Below, piece by piece: positions 52,500 to 62,031 of a stretch of DNA of 64,000 bases. The position numbers were made by a program, and so were the translations under genes. The stretch lies in NCBI RefSeq assembly GCF_030676415.1, contig NZ_JAUUTW010000010.1, positions 1-64,000 on the forward strand. The letters run 5' to 3'. Source of the stretch: Peribacillus frigoritolerans (GTDB lineage Bacteria > Bacillota > Bacilli > Bacillales > DSM-1321). Positions within the stretch are counted from its first letter, which is position 1; the number at the start of each line of letters is the position of its first letter. The notes beneath the pieces are model-generated. The model searched no databases, was not told the origin of the DNA, and saw only the letters and a list, made by a program, of their open reading frames with translations.

Positions 52500-53312
52500 A
52501 TGACTGATTATATTGAACTTTGGAAACAGGCAATGGCAGATCATACAGGGGAGATACCAAACAGGCTAAAAGATGATGCAGCAGAAGAAGCATTTTGGTC
52601 TTCCAAGGTTGCAGGGAAACAACAACATAAAGCGGACCCATATGCAAAACTTGTGCAGCAAGAGTTACTGGCATTATTAAAACACGATGATCATGTATTG
52701 GAAATCGGCCCTGGATGGGGCAATTATACATTTGCTATGGCAAAAGAAGTCAGGAAGTTAACTTGTATAGATAGCTCCAAAAGCATTATCAGTTTTTTGG
52801 AATCCCAGGCGAACGAAAAAGGTTTCGAAAACATGGAGTTGATTCATGATAAGTGGGAAAGTGAGAGCAAAAGAGACAAATATGATGTAGTATTTGGTTT
52901 TAATTGTTATTACCGTATGACAGAAATCGGTCAAACCTTATTAAAAATGAATGAGTCTGCAGCCCGTTTAGTGATTGTAGGTATGACAACCGGACCAGAA
53001 AAACCTCATTATATGGAATTGAAGCAACGAGGATATACAATTAATTTAAGAAAGCGGGATTACATGCATATCTTGAATGTTTTGTATCAACTTGGAATAC
53101 TGGCGGACTGTAAGATCGTTAAATTGAAAAGTACAAAAATTTATTCCACCTATGAAGAAATGATCCGAGATAATACAACAAAAATTCTCGATGAACATTT
53201 TTCCTATGATGAAGTAAAAACGATCCTTAATAAATATGTGGTGGAAAAAGAAGGAGTTTTCGAATACGAATATCCGTTTCATGCAGCTTTGATGTATTGG
53301 AATCCAAGGTGA
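52500..53312 (+). CDS. Class I SAM-dependent methyltransferase
   Basis: This 270-aa enzyme has a Rossmann-type methyltransferase core. Motif I reads VLEIGPGWGNYTFAMAKE (about residues 66-83), followed by TCIDSSKSIISFLE (acidic residue binding the SAM ribose) and VVFGFNCYYRM as motif IV. About 50 residues precede the core. CAGGGGAG lies eight bases before the ATG. The substrate is unknown, and neighbours give no clue. Confidence 0.83.
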   Translation: MTDYIELWKQAMADHTGEIPNRLKDDAAEEAFWSSKVAGKQQHKADPYAKLVQQELLALLKHDDHVLEIGPGWGNYTFAMAKEVRKLTCIDSSKSIISFLESQANEKGFENMELIHDKWESESKRDKYDVVFGFNCYYRMTEIGQTLLKMNESAARLVIVGMTTGPEKPHYMELKQRGYTINLRKRDYMHILNVLYQLGILADCKIVKLKSTKIYSTYEEMIRDNTTKILDEHFSYDEVKTILNKYVVEKEGVFEYEYPFHAALMYWNPR

Positions 53313-53459
53313 TATTAACTATTTCAGTACCTTTTTCTCTGAATTCTTTAGCTTCTTTTTGAGGTTCTTCAGGAAAAAGGTATTTTTTCTGTTGGTTATT
53401 CGCAAAATAATATTAACAAGGCTACAAAACAATGATGGAAAACGGAGTGTGAATGATAA

Positions 53460-53600
53460 ATGAAAGAAATATCAGAAAAGAGATTTTGTGAAACTTGTAA
53501 AAAAGAGACAGTTCATACAGTAACTGAAGATGCATTGGAAATAGAATATTCCTGTAATGAGTGCGGTCAGCACCAAGACATTTTCAAGACATTTTTTTAG
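53460..53600 (+). CDS. Small zinc-ribbon protein, 46 aa
   Basis: This frame encodes MKEISEKRFCETCKKETVHT, then SCNECGQHQ, and stops at TAG. Two CxxC pairs spaced about 19 residues apart form a typical zinc ribbon. The ATG follows ACGGAGTG by about ten bases. It is too short for most ORF callers, but the cysteine spacing and RBS make it credible. Function unknown; small ribbons of this type are common in Bacillus. Confidence 0.65.
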   Translation: MKEISEKRFCETCKKETVHTVTEDALEIEYSCNECGQHQDIFKTFF

Positions 53601-53607
53601 AGAATAT

Positions 53608-53847
53608 TCAAACCAGTTTGTATGGAATTGCAATCAGAAGAACTAAAGTAGTCTTCTTTGGTATTTGGACTTGACCTACCCAATAATCCCCTCGAATTCT
53701 TCGATATTTTTTTGCTTTTCCCTTACTTAGAGCGGAACGAAAATCCAACTGAATAGTTAAGACACCTGCCAAAACAAGTGGACCTCCATCTAGGGCAATA
53801 GGGTCATTCCCGTTTGCCGCCATCATGAAATACCTAGCAACAGCCAA
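53608..53847 (-). CDS. Hypothetical short protein or gene remnant
   Basis: A 79-codon frame with a TTG start (AGGA eight bases upstream) encodes MAVARYFMMAANGNDPIALD and LSKGKAKKYRRIRGDYWVGQ. The middle, GGPLVLAGVLTIQLDFRSAL, could be a membrane segment. Amino-acid composition looks protein-like, but I cannot place it in a family. It ends seven bases from the convergent zinc-ribbon gene. It might be a fragment of a longer gene. Confidence 0.35.
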   Translation of the reverse strand: MAVARYFMMAANGNDPIALDGGPLVLAGVLTIQLDFRSALSKGKAKKYRRIRGDYWVGQVQIPKKTTLVLLIAIPYKLV

Positions 53848-54334
53848 TATGGTTTTCCTGAACAGGTCTATTGAATTTGTAACGTGGTTTTAAATGATCT
53901 ACGTTTTAAAAACCCCTTCACCGACATTCGCCTTGTTTCTCCATAAAATCGATAGTCAACATATAACTAAGACTACATAATTCCACCCACACAGTAGTTA
54001 ATCAACCTTTAGAAAATAACTAAAGATTTGAAGTTGTTTTCCGCTTTCCAAGGGCAAAAGAATATATCATGACCGCCAATTACTTATTAATGATGGGATA
54101 ATCCAAATAAATTGACAGCACTCTGGTTGGGAGTGTGTCTTTTTGGTTTGATTAGAAATTATCTTCTTTCGTTAGAAATCATTGTTTCTATATAAAAGTT
54201 TGAATTCCATTATTCTTGGCTTTTACTTTCCCCGTTGACGAGACCCTCTAGACTAAGTCTTAATGTGGTGGAGCAATTATGAAATCATTTGAAAATATAC
54301 AGCTGTGAAATTTTCTAATCTCTCTTTCAACGGC
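53848..54334. other. Intergenic region
   Basis: No ORF of note. A weak hairpin with T5 near 54118-54146 (ACTC...GAGT) may be a terminator. The rest is ordinary AT-rich spacer. Confidence 0.35.
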
Positions 54335-54357
54335 ATGCAATATGTGATATATTGCAT
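54335..54357 (+). promoter_or_regulatory. Palindromic operator before gntR-type gene
   Basis: ATGCAATAT (54335-54343) and ATATTGCAT (54349-54357) form a perfect 9-bp inverted repeat with 5-bp spacer, 34 bp before the TTG start. It is the likely binding site of the GntR protein. Confidence 0.6.
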
Positions 54358-54390
54358 ATTATATATTGGTGTTTTAAGGAGGTATAGCCG

Positions 54391-55086
54391 TTGGTGCATT
54401 CAAATTCATCACAAAAAATTAAACGTACTTCTGTACGTGAAGAAGCATACATGATTTTGCGGGATTGGATTGTACAGGGAATACTAACGCCAGGCCAACA
54501 ATTACGCGACAAAGAATTAGCCGAACAATTGGGAGTAAGCAGAACCCCCATTAGAGAAGCGCTTTTAAGGCTTGAGGATGAGGGATTTGTAGAGACCAGG
54601 CCGAGCCGTTCAACTATTGTTTCCCCTATTCGATTCGAAGGGCTTTTAAACATATATTCCATTGTTTGGACACTGGAAAAGTTGGCTATGGAACAGGCTT
54701 TTGATTTCATTGAAGAAAAACACTTAATTGAGATGCAAGCCATTAATCATAAAGTGAAAAAAGCAATCGACGAGGGAAATCAAATAATGGCCGTCCAGAA
54801 AGATAATGATTTTCATTCCATTTACATCAACCTTTCTACAAATGATGAATTGAAGCGGATTCTATCGGGACTCAAACAAAAACTTATACGAATAGAACTG
54901 TTTTATTTCAATCAGGTAAGAGATGTTCATCTTTCCGTTGATGAGCATGATCAGATCATACAGGCATTAAGGAATGGAAATCTCACTATGGTGCTTAAGG
55001 TGATAGAAAAGAATTGGAAAGAAAGTTACTTTAGAATTCAAGCCCATACGGAACGTGTAAAAAGTGGGGAAGAAAAAAATGAGTAA
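54391..55086 (+). CDS. GntR/FadR-family (FCD) transcriptional regulator
   Basis: This 231-aa regulator has the N-terminal GntR winged helix (VREEAYMILRDWIVQG; LAEQLGVSRTPIREALLRLEDEGFVE) at residues 14-80 and a C-terminal all-helical FCD ligand domain. Metal-binding histidines are expected there (NDFHSIYINLS; VDEHDQIIQAL). TTG 54391 follows AAGGAGG by eight bases. It overlaps the EamA transporter gene by eight bases, so regulator and transporter are co-expressed. A palindrome upstream suggests autoregulation. The effector is probably a small organic acid. Confidence 0.9.
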   Translation: MVHSNSSQKIKRTSVREEAYMILRDWIVQGILTPGQQLRDKELAEQLGVSRTPIREALLRLEDEGFVETRPSRSTIVSPIRFEGLLNIYSIVWTLEKLAMEQAFDFIEEKHLIEMQAINHKVKKAIDEGNQIMAVQKDNDFHSIYINLSTNDELKRILSGLKQKLIRIELFYFNQVRDVHLSVDEHDQIIQALRNGNLTMVLKVIEKNWKESYFRIQAHTERVKSGEEKNE

Positions 55087-56008
55087 TGATACTTTAGTTG
55101 CTATATCACCTTCAAGAAATAAAGGGATTGCACTAGTACTGACTGGCGCTGCGTTATGGGGAGTATCAGGAACGGCAGCTCAATATCTATTTCAGCAGCA
55201 AGGTTTCAGTCCTGAGTGGCTCACTGTTGTACGCTTGTTGCTTTCTGGAATCATCTTATTGGGGGTCGCTTATAAGAATGAAGGACTGAAAGTTTTTGAG
55301 ATTTGGAAAACTAAAAATGATGCGCTTCAAATTATCCTTTTTGCAATTCTGGGAATGCTCGCGGTTCAATACACCTATTTTGCAGCAATTGAACATGGCA
55401 ACGCAGCCACTGCCACTGTCCTTCAATACTTGGCACCTGCCCTGATCACTTGTTATTTAGCCATTCGTTCCAAACGTTTTCCAAGCATTACTGTGAGTGT
55501 AGCTGTGATCATAGCGATTTTAGGCACTTTTTTGCTCGTGACGGGAGGAAGCATACGTACACTTTCCATTTCAGGGTGGGCAGTATTTTGGGGTGTAACA
55601 TCAGCCTTTGCATTGGCTTTCTATACATTGCAGCCTTACAAACTCCTTTCAAGATGGGGAGCGATGATTGTTGTGGGATGGGGCATGTTGATTGGAGGCA
55701 TATGCTTTAGCATGATCCATCCTCCATGGGCATTTGAAGGCAATTGGACGTTACCTTCATTTTCAGCGGTTTTATTCATCATCATTTTCGGTACGATCAT
55801 GGCTTTTTATTTTTATTTGGAAAGTACAAAATTCATCTCTGCTTCAGAGGTAAGTTTATTTGCTTCGGTTGAGCCGTTATCCGCAACCTTAATATCCGTT
55901 TTCTGGCTGAATGTAACCTTTGGTTTTGCCGAGTGGCTCGGTACACTTTGCATTATAAGCACCATTACGATTTTATCGATCGTAAAAAACAAGTACTATC
56001 AAAGTTGA
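55079..56008 (+). CDS. EamA/DMT-family transporter
   Basis: This 309-aa, ten-helix drug/metabolite transporter contains two EamA repeats (ALWGVSGTAAQYLFQQQGFSPEWLTVVRLLLSG and WAVFWGVTSAFALAFYTLQPYKL). The typical VQYTYFAAIEHGNAATATVLQYLAPAL helix pair lies in the first half. ATG 55079 overlaps the end of the regulator gene in ATGAGTAA, with GGGGAAG upstream. It probably exports or imports a metabolite sensed by the GntR regulator. Confidence 0.88.
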   Translation: MSNDTLVAISPSRNKGIALVLTGAALWGVSGTAAQYLFQQQGFSPEWLTVVRLLLSGIILLGVAYKNEGLKVFEIWKTKNDALQIILFAILGMLAVQYTYFAAIEHGNAATATVLQYLAPALITCYLAIRSKRFPSITVSVAVIIAILGTFLLVTGGSIRTLSISGWAVFWGVTSAFALAFYTLQPYKLLSRWGAMIVVGWGMLIGGICFSMIHPPWAFEGNWTLPSFSAVLFIIIFGTIMAFYFYLESTKFISASEVSLFASVEPLSATLISVFWLNVTFGFAEWLGTLCIISTITILSIVKNKYYQS

Positions 56009-56120
56009 AAACCGGGCAAAATAATGGAATCTCTGATGAAGTTATTTAATACCAGGCGATAAAACTATTAATCTAACGGTAAGTGGATAAAGCTCGAGCA
56101 TTAATGAAATGCTTAATTTT

Positions 56121-56157
56121 AAAAAAGCAATTACACTACATGTGAATTGCTTTTTTT
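56121..56157 (+). terminator. Terminator of the gntR-eamA operon
   Basis: An AAAAAGCAATT...AATTGCTTTTT stem with a small bulge and T7, about 110 bp past the stop. Confidence 0.65.
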
Positions 56158-56409
56158 GTATTTTACGAGTATAACGATACATTTAGCTATTCAAAAGTCG
56201 TTATTTAGACTGTTCAACAATAAACGGATATAACGAATCACTTGTTGATCATATAAAGAGAGGAGAGGGGAAATGGAAATAGAGTAGCAACCGTTCTTTT
56301 TCCCTTTTCCAAATACATAAAAAGCTTGCTCTCGACATGGGCAAAAACGGCAATGGAATCGTAATGTATCTCTTTTAGCAAGCATTGAATTAACCTCTCT
56401 TGAGACCCC

Positions 56410-56447
56410 TAAAAAAACAGCAACAACTTTGGAAATAAAGTTGCTGC
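56410..56447 (-). terminator. Possible terminator of the truncated SDR gene
   Basis: On the minus strand CAGCAACTTT can pair with AAAGTT...GTTGCTG with a short bulge, followed by seven T. It lies 100 bp beyond the SDR remnant's stop, as if left over from the intact gene. Confidence 0.45.
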
Positions 56448-56548
56448 CATAAATAGGGCTTATTTTAATAGGGAGGGCTTGGAAGTGTCATTCCTTCTAA
56501 GACATGGATTTTCAGAAATGCTTTTCTACCTCTAGTAACTCTTACAGA

Positions 56549-56716
56549 TTACGGCTGTTGTCGAGATGGTCTTACAATAAACTCATTAACGGTAACATCT
56601 TCAGTTTGATTTAAAGCAAACAGAATCGTTTCCGTAATACCGCCAGGACTAATCGCAAAAGCATCGTATAATTCTTCGAACGGGCCTTTCAAGTCTGTGT
56701 CAGTAATAGTTTGCGT
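56549..56716 (-). pseudogene. Short-chain dehydrogenase remnant (C-terminal fragment)
   Basis: The minus strand encodes TDTDLKGPFEELYDAFAISP then GGITETILFALNQTEDVTVN and FIVRPSRQQP, then stop. This is the C-terminal end of a classical SDR, about 55 residues. No SDR sequence continues upstream: beyond about 56717 the sequence changes to the AT-rich region before the glycan cluster. It marks a deletion or insertion breakpoint. Confidence 0.75.
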
Positions 56717-56826
56717 CTACCGACCCAAATTAATATATTATTGCTATAAATAGGGATAAGCCGTTAACAAGGATTACATGACCGAATAAGATGAAGGAAA
56801 ATGTAATGACAACGGGGGGGAAATAC

Positions 56827-57588
56827 ATGAAAGTAGTAATCCTATGTGGAGGAAAGGGTACAAGGATGAGTGAGTTGACAAATGATGTACCCAAACCATT
56901 AGCCCAAGTAGGAGGCAAGCCTTTGCTGTGGCATATCATGAAACTATATAAACATTATGGTTTTGATGATTTTATTTTATTGCTTGGATATAAAGGAGAT
57001 CAGATAAAGGAGTACTTTATGAATTATGATTGGAAAAATCATAATTTTACATTAGATACGTCTACCGGAAACATTCAATTGCTACAACATCCAGAAAAAT
57101 GGAAAATCACCTTTCTTGATACCGGCTTAGAGACCATGACGGGAGGCAGAATAAAAAGAGCAGAAGAATATATAGGAAACGATACCTTTATGCTTACCTA
57201 TGCTGATGGATTGGCCAATATAAATTTATTGGAATTATTGAAATTCCATAAAGGCAATGGGGCAATTGCGACCGTAACAGGAGTAAATAAAATTAGTCAA
57301 TATGGTATTTTAACTGTTAATAAAGGAATAGCAGAATCATTTGCTGAGAAATCACGGAGCGAAGGGATTATTAACGGAGGTTTTTTTGTATTAGAACCTA
57401 AAGTATTCGAATACTTAACCGATCATCCCAATTGCATTTTTGAAGAAGAACCTTTGAAAAATCTGACACTAGATCGTCAATTGGCAGTGTATCTTCATGA
57501 AGGATTCTGGATGGGAGCGGATACCTATAAAAACGTGTTAGAACTAAATGAAATGTGGAAGCAAGGTATGAATTTTTGGGCGAAGTAA
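56827..57588 (+). CDS. rfbF: Glucose-1-phosphate cytidylyltransferase
   Basis: This 253-aa nucleotidyltransferase makes CDP-glucose from CTP and glucose-1-phosphate. The N-terminal loop LCGGKGTRMSELTNDVPKPL, the GGKPLLWHIMK stretch and the central TYADGLANINL (metal-binding Asp) are typical of RfbF rather than the dTTP-using RmlA. ATG 56827 is preceded by GGGGGGG eight bases upstream; the frame from 56791 adds 12 residues with no role. First gene of the glycan cluster. Its product is the substrate for CDP-glucose 4,6-dehydratase two genes on. Confidence 0.93.
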   Translation: MKVVILCGGKGTRMSELTNDVPKPLAQVGGKPLLWHIMKLYKHYGFDDFILLLGYKGDQIKEYFMNYDWKNHNFTLDTSTGNIQLLQHPEKWKITFLDTGLETMTGGRIKRAEEYIGNDTFMLTYADGLANINLLELLKFHKGNGAIATVTGVNKISQYGILTVNKGIAESFAEKSRSEGIINGGFFVLEPKVFEYLTDHPNCIFEEEPLKNLTLDRQLAVYLHEGFWMGADTYKNVLELNEMWKQGMNFWAK

Positions 57589-57617
57589 CGAATTAAGATG
57601 GAAGGCAAAGAATGTGA

Positions 57618-58601
57618 ATGAATAGTATGAATCCATTTTGGAAGGATCGAAACGTTTTAGTTACAGGATGTACAGGCTTTCTGGGAAGGTATTTAGTAAA
57701 TGAATTGACAAAATCAGGTGTAAATGTAACAGGACTTATTCGAGGGAAAGGTTTGAACTCCTCTACTTTTCACGAGGACCTATGTTCAAACATCAACTAT
57801 GTTCACGGAACATTAGCGGATCTCCCAATGATCCAAGAGGCACTGGAGAAATATGAAATAGATACTGTTTTTCATCTGGCTGCACAATCCATCGTGGGGA
57901 CAGCGAATCAGAATCCAGTTCATACTTTTGAAACCAATATACGTGGTACATGGAACCTATTAGAAGCTTGCCGGCATCATCCGGTAAAAAGAATAATCAT
58001 TACATCAAGTGAAAAATCATATGGTCATCATACACGAGTCCCACTTGATGAAACCTTCCCCCTACAAGGGAGACAACCATATGATGTTTCAAAAAGCTGT
58101 GCTGACCTAATAGCCCATACCTATTTTTATACTTACAAACTGCCTGTTTGTATCACAAGATTCGGAAATGTATACGGGGGTGGAGATTTAAACTTTAATC
58201 GGATCATACCTCAAACCATCCGCTCTATTATTCATCATGAATCCCCCGTAATAAGGAGTGATGGCACTTTTGTTCGCGACTATCTCCATGTTGAAGATGC
58301 CGTACATGCCATGATGCTGTTGGCAGAAAAAATGGAGGAATTGGAGATTGCGGGAGAAGCATTTAACTTCAGTAATGAAAAACCGTTAAGTGTATCGGAT
58401 GTCGTAACTAAAATATTGACTGTTATGAATAGTGATTTGCATCCAATCATTCTAAAATTAGCAAACAACGAATCAAAACAGCAATTTCTGTCTGCCCAAA
58501 AAGCAGAAGAGGTATTAGGCTGGAAACCAATCTTTAGTTTTGATGCAGGTTTAAAAAGAACAATAGAATGGTATAAGGAATATTTCCGATTAGGAGAGTA
58601 G
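57618..58601 (+). CDS. NAD-dependent epimerase/dehydratase
   Basis: This 327-aa SDR-extended enzyme has the nucleotide motif [13 protein letters not shown], a catalytic YDVSKSC (YxxxK) and [12 protein letters not shown], as in sugar-nucleotide epimerases and dehydratases. It is most like the GDP/CDP-hexose 4,6-dehydratase branch. Position between cytidylyltransferase and CDP-glucose dehydratase suggests that it modifies a CDP-linked sugar, perhaps reducing or epimerising the 4-keto intermediate. GGAAGG lies 12-14 bases before ATG, somewhat distant. Confidence 0.83.
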   Translation: MNSMNPFWKDRNVLVTGCTGFLGRYLVNELTKSGVNVTGLIRGKGLNSSTFHEDLCSNINYVHGTLADLPMIQEALEKYEIDTVFHLAAQSIVGTANQNPVHTFETNIRGTWNLLEACRHHPVKRIIITSSEKSYGHHTRVPLDETFPLQGRQPYDVSKSCADLIAHTYFYTYKLPVCITRFGNVYGGGDLNFNRIIPQTIRSIIHHESPVIRSDGTFVRDYLHVEDAVHAMMLLAEKMEELEIAGEAFNFSNEKPLSVSDVVTKILTVMNSDLHPIILKLANNESKQQFLSAQKAEEVLGWKPIFSFDAGLKRTIEWYKEYFRLGE

Positions 58602-58640
58602 AATTGAACATTTTGAGGAATGAAAAGAAGGTGTTAGTTT

Positions 58641-59735
58641 ATGAATAAAGATTTTTGGTATGGAAAAAAAGTACTTGTTACCGGTCATTCCGGATTTAAA
58701 GGTTCCTGGTTATGTTTGTTGCTTTATTCATTAGGCGCTAAGGTAACAGGGTATAGTATGAGGCCCCCAACTTCCCCCAGCTTATTCGAATTATGCCATA
58801 TCGACCAGCTGATACCTACCCGATATGCGGATATTAGGGACATCCACACATTACAAACCACTATTTTAGAACTAAAGCCTGAAATTGTCATTCATATGGC
58901 AGCACAGCCATTAGTTAGAGCCTCCTACTTAAACCCAGTTGAAACCTATGAAATTAACGTAATGGGAACCGTTCACCTACTAGAAGCCGTGCGAAATGCC
59001 ATCCACAAGGGCATTCCCATCAAAGCGGTGATTAACGTAACCACTGACAAATGCTATGGAAATAAGGAGTGGTTTTGGGGTTACCGGGAAAACGATGTGC
59101 TCGGCGGATATGATCCATATTCCAGCAGTAAAGCCTGCTCAGAATTAGTCACTGAAGCTTATCGAAAATCATTTTTTAATTTGGAGGATTATGAATCGCA
59201 CGGAGTAGGGGTCGCAACTGCAAGAGCCGGTAACGTCATCGGCGGTGGTGATTGGGCGGTTGATCGCTTAATACCGGATTGCATTAAAACCTTGTTAAGG
59301 GGAGAAAAAATTAAAATTAGAAATCCTTATGCTATTCGGCCGTGGCAGCATGTCCTCGATCCGTTAAGCGGGTACCTATTATTGGTAGAGAAATTATATA
59401 GTGATGGAAAGCAATATTCGGAAGGCTGGAATTTTGGTCCAGACGATGATAGCGGAAAAACCGTTGAGTGGGTTGTGAAGAGTCTTTGTTCCAAATGGGG
59501 AGAGGATGCCACATATGAAATTGAAAACGGACGTCATCTACATGAAGCCCATCAATTAAGACTCGATTGCTCAAAAGCGAAATTCAAATTGGGGTGGTAT
59601 CCGAAATGGAATACCGAATGTGCAATTGACAAAGTCATTGAATGGACACAGGCCTATCAATCTAATTCTGACTTGATGGCTGTTTGCATGAAGCAGATTG
59701 ATGAGTATCGTAATATTGATATGAAATCTATTTAA
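58641..59735 (+). CDS. rfbG: CDP-glucose 4,6-dehydratase
   Basis: This 364-aa NAD-dependent enzyme converts CDP-glucose to CDP-4-keto-6-deoxyglucose. The opening FWYGKKVLVTGHSGFKGSWL is diagnostic of RfbG. The active site shows NVTTDKCYGNKEW and the catalytic YDPYSSSKA, and the protein ends with the usual LRLDCSKAKFKLGW region. AGAAGGTG precedes the ATG. With rfbF it gives the precursor of dideoxy or deoxy sugars for a surface glycan. Confidence 0.93.
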   Translation: MNKDFWYGKKVLVTGHSGFKGSWLCLLLYSLGAKVTGYSMRPPTSPSLFELCHIDQLIPTRYADIRDIHTLQTTILELKPEIVIHMAAQPLVRASYLNPVETYEINVMGTVHLLEAVRNAIHKGIPIKAVINVTTDKCYGNKEWFWGYRENDVLGGYDPYSSSKACSELVTEAYRKSFFNLEDYESHGVGVATARAGNVIGGGDWAVDRLIPDCIKTLLRGEKIKIRNPYAIRPWQHVLDPLSGYLLLVEKLYSDGKQYSEGWNFGPDDDSGKTVEWVVKSLCSKWGEDATYEIENGRHLHEAHQLRLDCSKAKFKLGWYPKWNTECAIDKVIEWTQAYQSNSDLMAVCMKQIDEYRNIDMKSI

Positions 59736-59813
59736 CTCATAACATTCAAAATTTTTCAACATGTAGTTATATAGGAACTAATTTATCTTTAAAAAAGAAA
59801 ATGAGGTGCTTCA

Positions 59814-60725
59814 ATGGAAAATGTTTATTGTTCCATTTTATCGAAAGGCAGGGTATACCAATTCCTTGCCTTGGTTTTTTCCTTGCAAAAGATGTCAAAG
59901 GAGGATTTTGATCTATTCGCACTTTGCATTCAAGATGAGACGTATAACTTATTGGAAAAATTAAATATTAAAAATCTTCACGTCGTTCATGAAAAAGAAC
60001 TTGGAGAAGAAGTTCTAGCTTTAAAAACAGAAAGAAAGATCCATGAATACTGTTGGACGTTAAAACCTATTTTTTTAGAACATCTTATGATGAAACATCA
60101 TTCGGCAAGTCGATTAACCTATCTTGATTGTGATTTATATTTTTGGAATGACCCTTCCATTATATTCAAGAATCAACCAGACTGCTCGGTCCTATTGTCT
60201 CCGGAAGAAAAATACAACCCCTCTTGGAGTCCCAACTTTAAGCATTATATGCAAAAAATAACGGGAGTTTATAACTCTGGATATATAAGCTTCAAAAAGG
60301 ATGAATTTGGTCTATCTTGTTTGCAGTGGTGGAAAAAGAAATGCATTGAACGATGTGAAATTGTACCTAGTGAGGGGTTTTTTGGTGATCAGAAATATTT
60401 AGATCAAATGCCAAAGTTATTTTCCAATGTTTGTGATATCACAACCCCAGGAGTCAATATCGGTATATGGAATGACCTGAAATTTCAATTCCATGAAGAT
60501 GATGGTGCAGTTTATGTAAATAAAGATAGGCTTATCTTTTATCATTTTTGCGGTTTGAGAATTGTGAATAAAAATAAAATCGAGTTAATATTTAACCAGA
60601 AATATGTTCCGTTTATCTTTGAGTATTATCAACAGAAGCTCCAGGAGGCAATCGATTTGGCAGAAAAAATTGATCCCCCTTTCAACGGATATGCATCTGA
60701 AGAAGATTTGAAACGGTATTGGTAG
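59814..60725 (+). CDS. Glycosyltransferase-like protein (GT-A fold)
   Basis: This 303-aa soluble protein has a GT-A-like core. The likely nucleotide/metal site is TYLDCDLYFWNDP (DxD at about residues 104-106), and NSGYISFKKDE and GFFGDQKYLDQMP resemble GT8-type sugar transferases. Helical segments fill the first 90 residues. TGAGGTG lies seven bases before the ATG. It probably adds a sugar, perhaps from a CDP donor made by the genes upstream. The acceptor is unknown. Confidence 0.78.
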   Translation: MENVYCSILSKGRVYQFLALVFSLQKMSKEDFDLFALCIQDETYNLLEKLNIKNLHVVHEKELGEEVLALKTERKIHEYCWTLKPIFLEHLMMKHHSASRLTYLDCDLYFWNDPSIIFKNQPDCSVLLSPEEKYNPSWSPNFKHYMQKITGVYNSGYISFKKDEFGLSCLQWWKKKCIERCEIVPSEGFFGDQKYLDQMPKLFSNVCDITTPGVNIGIWNDLKFQFHEDDGAVYVNKDRLIFYHFCGLRIVNKNKIELIFNQKYVPFIFEYYQQKLQEAIDLAEKIDPPFNGYASEEDLKRYW

Positions 60726-60805
60726 CTGAATGGGTACTCGCAATTTGTCAATAATGGCTTTGGATGTATACATGATTCCCATCACGAAATGAAGAAGGTG
60801 AAATG

Positions 60806-62017
60806 ATGAAAGCAAGTATTATTATCCCATCCTATAATGCAAAGGAACGGTTATATTTAAACCTGCTCTCTCTATCGTACCAAGACTACCCACATCAGGA
60901 TTTTGAAGTGATTGTGATCGACAATGGATCAACAGATGACACGATTGATATGCTATCCAAATTCGAAGCAAAATTCCCTCTTATAACAGTACGAGTGGAT
61001 CAGAATAGGGGAATCGCCTATGGGAGGAACCTAGGCATATTAAAGGCTAACGGAGATATTCTGATTTTTCATGATAGTGATATGATCGCGTCAAAAGATT
61101 ATGTAAGAAAGCATATCGAGGCACATCAAGAAAAAAACAAGGTGGTTTGTGGATTATGTTGGCTGAGAATATACAGTTTTTATTATGAAAATTTTAAATC
61201 CTTTCACCAACAGCTATTTAAAAGGTTAAACAACCCATATACTGGGGTTCAACAAGTAAACGATAGTGTCTATCAACTAATATCTGAAAAACAGATCAAA
61301 GACGGCTCGTTTATGAACTATAGCTTCGAATTTGATAACGTTATTCTCTTTTCCTATTTAAAACAAACCCTTCAAACGTATAAGGAGAATTTAACGGGTT
61401 ACCATTTTCCATGGAGGTATTTTCTAACAAATAACGCTTCAGTTGAACGAAAAAGGGTTTTGGAAATTGGTTTATTTGATGAAAAAAATGCAAATTGGGG
61501 ATTTGAGGACTTTGACTTAGGCTATAGGCTCTACAAATCCGGTAGTGAATTTTCTGTCAGACACGATATTATAAGCGCACATCAAGAACATGAGCGAAAT
61601 TATACGACCAAAGAAATTAAAGCAAGTACTGATTATTGGTTTGAAAAATATAATGAAATTGATTATATAGATATGCTTTTAAGCCTGCTATTTGACATCG
61701 CTTCTATTTTTCCACCCATGGAACCCATTATCGAATCAACGCATTTAAACAGTTTGATGGAAGAAATATACGAAATACGTAAACTCTCAAAGTACAGTGA
61801 TCTTTTAGATGTTTTTCGGGAAATGCTACAAATAGCCAAAAAGAAATATTTGAAACAAGAGGAGCATATTCAATTAAATGATTTGGGTAAAAGTATAGAT
61901 TTTAATATTGTTTTCCAAAAGGTAAACGAAATTCATGAAAAATTTGGCATGATTCATTTTTATAACGCCTTTTTTGCATTAAATAATTATATTTCAAATA
62001 GTTTTTCGACAAAGTGA
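60806..62017 (+). CDS. Family 2 glycosyltransferase
   Basis: This 403-aa GT2 enzyme starts MKASIIIPSYNAKERLYLNL. It has the donor-binding VIDNGSTDDTIDML and the DxD-type HDSDM at about residues 91-95, and NWGFEDFDLGYRLYKSG as acceptor-side ED motif (about 233). A helical C-terminal region of about 130 residues follows, with no membrane helix. It is paralogous to the gene at 63091. AAGGTGAA precedes ATG 60806; the ATG at 60803 is equivalent. Confidence 0.88.
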   Translation: MKASIIIPSYNAKERLYLNLLSLSYQDYPHQDFEVIVIDNGSTDDTIDMLSKFEAKFPLITVRVDQNRGIAYGRNLGILKANGDILIFHDSDMIASKDYVRKHIEAHQEKNKVVCGLCWLRIYSFYYENFKSFHQQLFKRLNNPYTGVQQVNDSVYQLISEKQIKDGSFMNYSFEFDNVILFSYLKQTLQTYKENLTGYHFPWRYFLTNNASVERKRVLEIGLFDEKNANWGFEDFDLGYRLYKSGSEFSVRHDIISAHQEHERNYTTKEIKASTDYWFEKYNEIDYIDMLLSLLFDIASIFPPMEPIIESTHLNSLMEEIYEIRKLSKYSDLLDVFREMLQIAKKKYLKQEEHIQLNDLGKSIDFNIVFQKVNEIHEKFGMIHFYNAFFALNNYISNSFSTK

Positions 62018-62031
62018 AAGGGGTTTTCAAC

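Noticed and set aside
56191..56385. 64-codon minus-strand frame after the eamA gene
   Set aside because: No ribosome binding site, no recognisable domain, and the cysteine-rich text is not conserved-looking; low-complexity ends.
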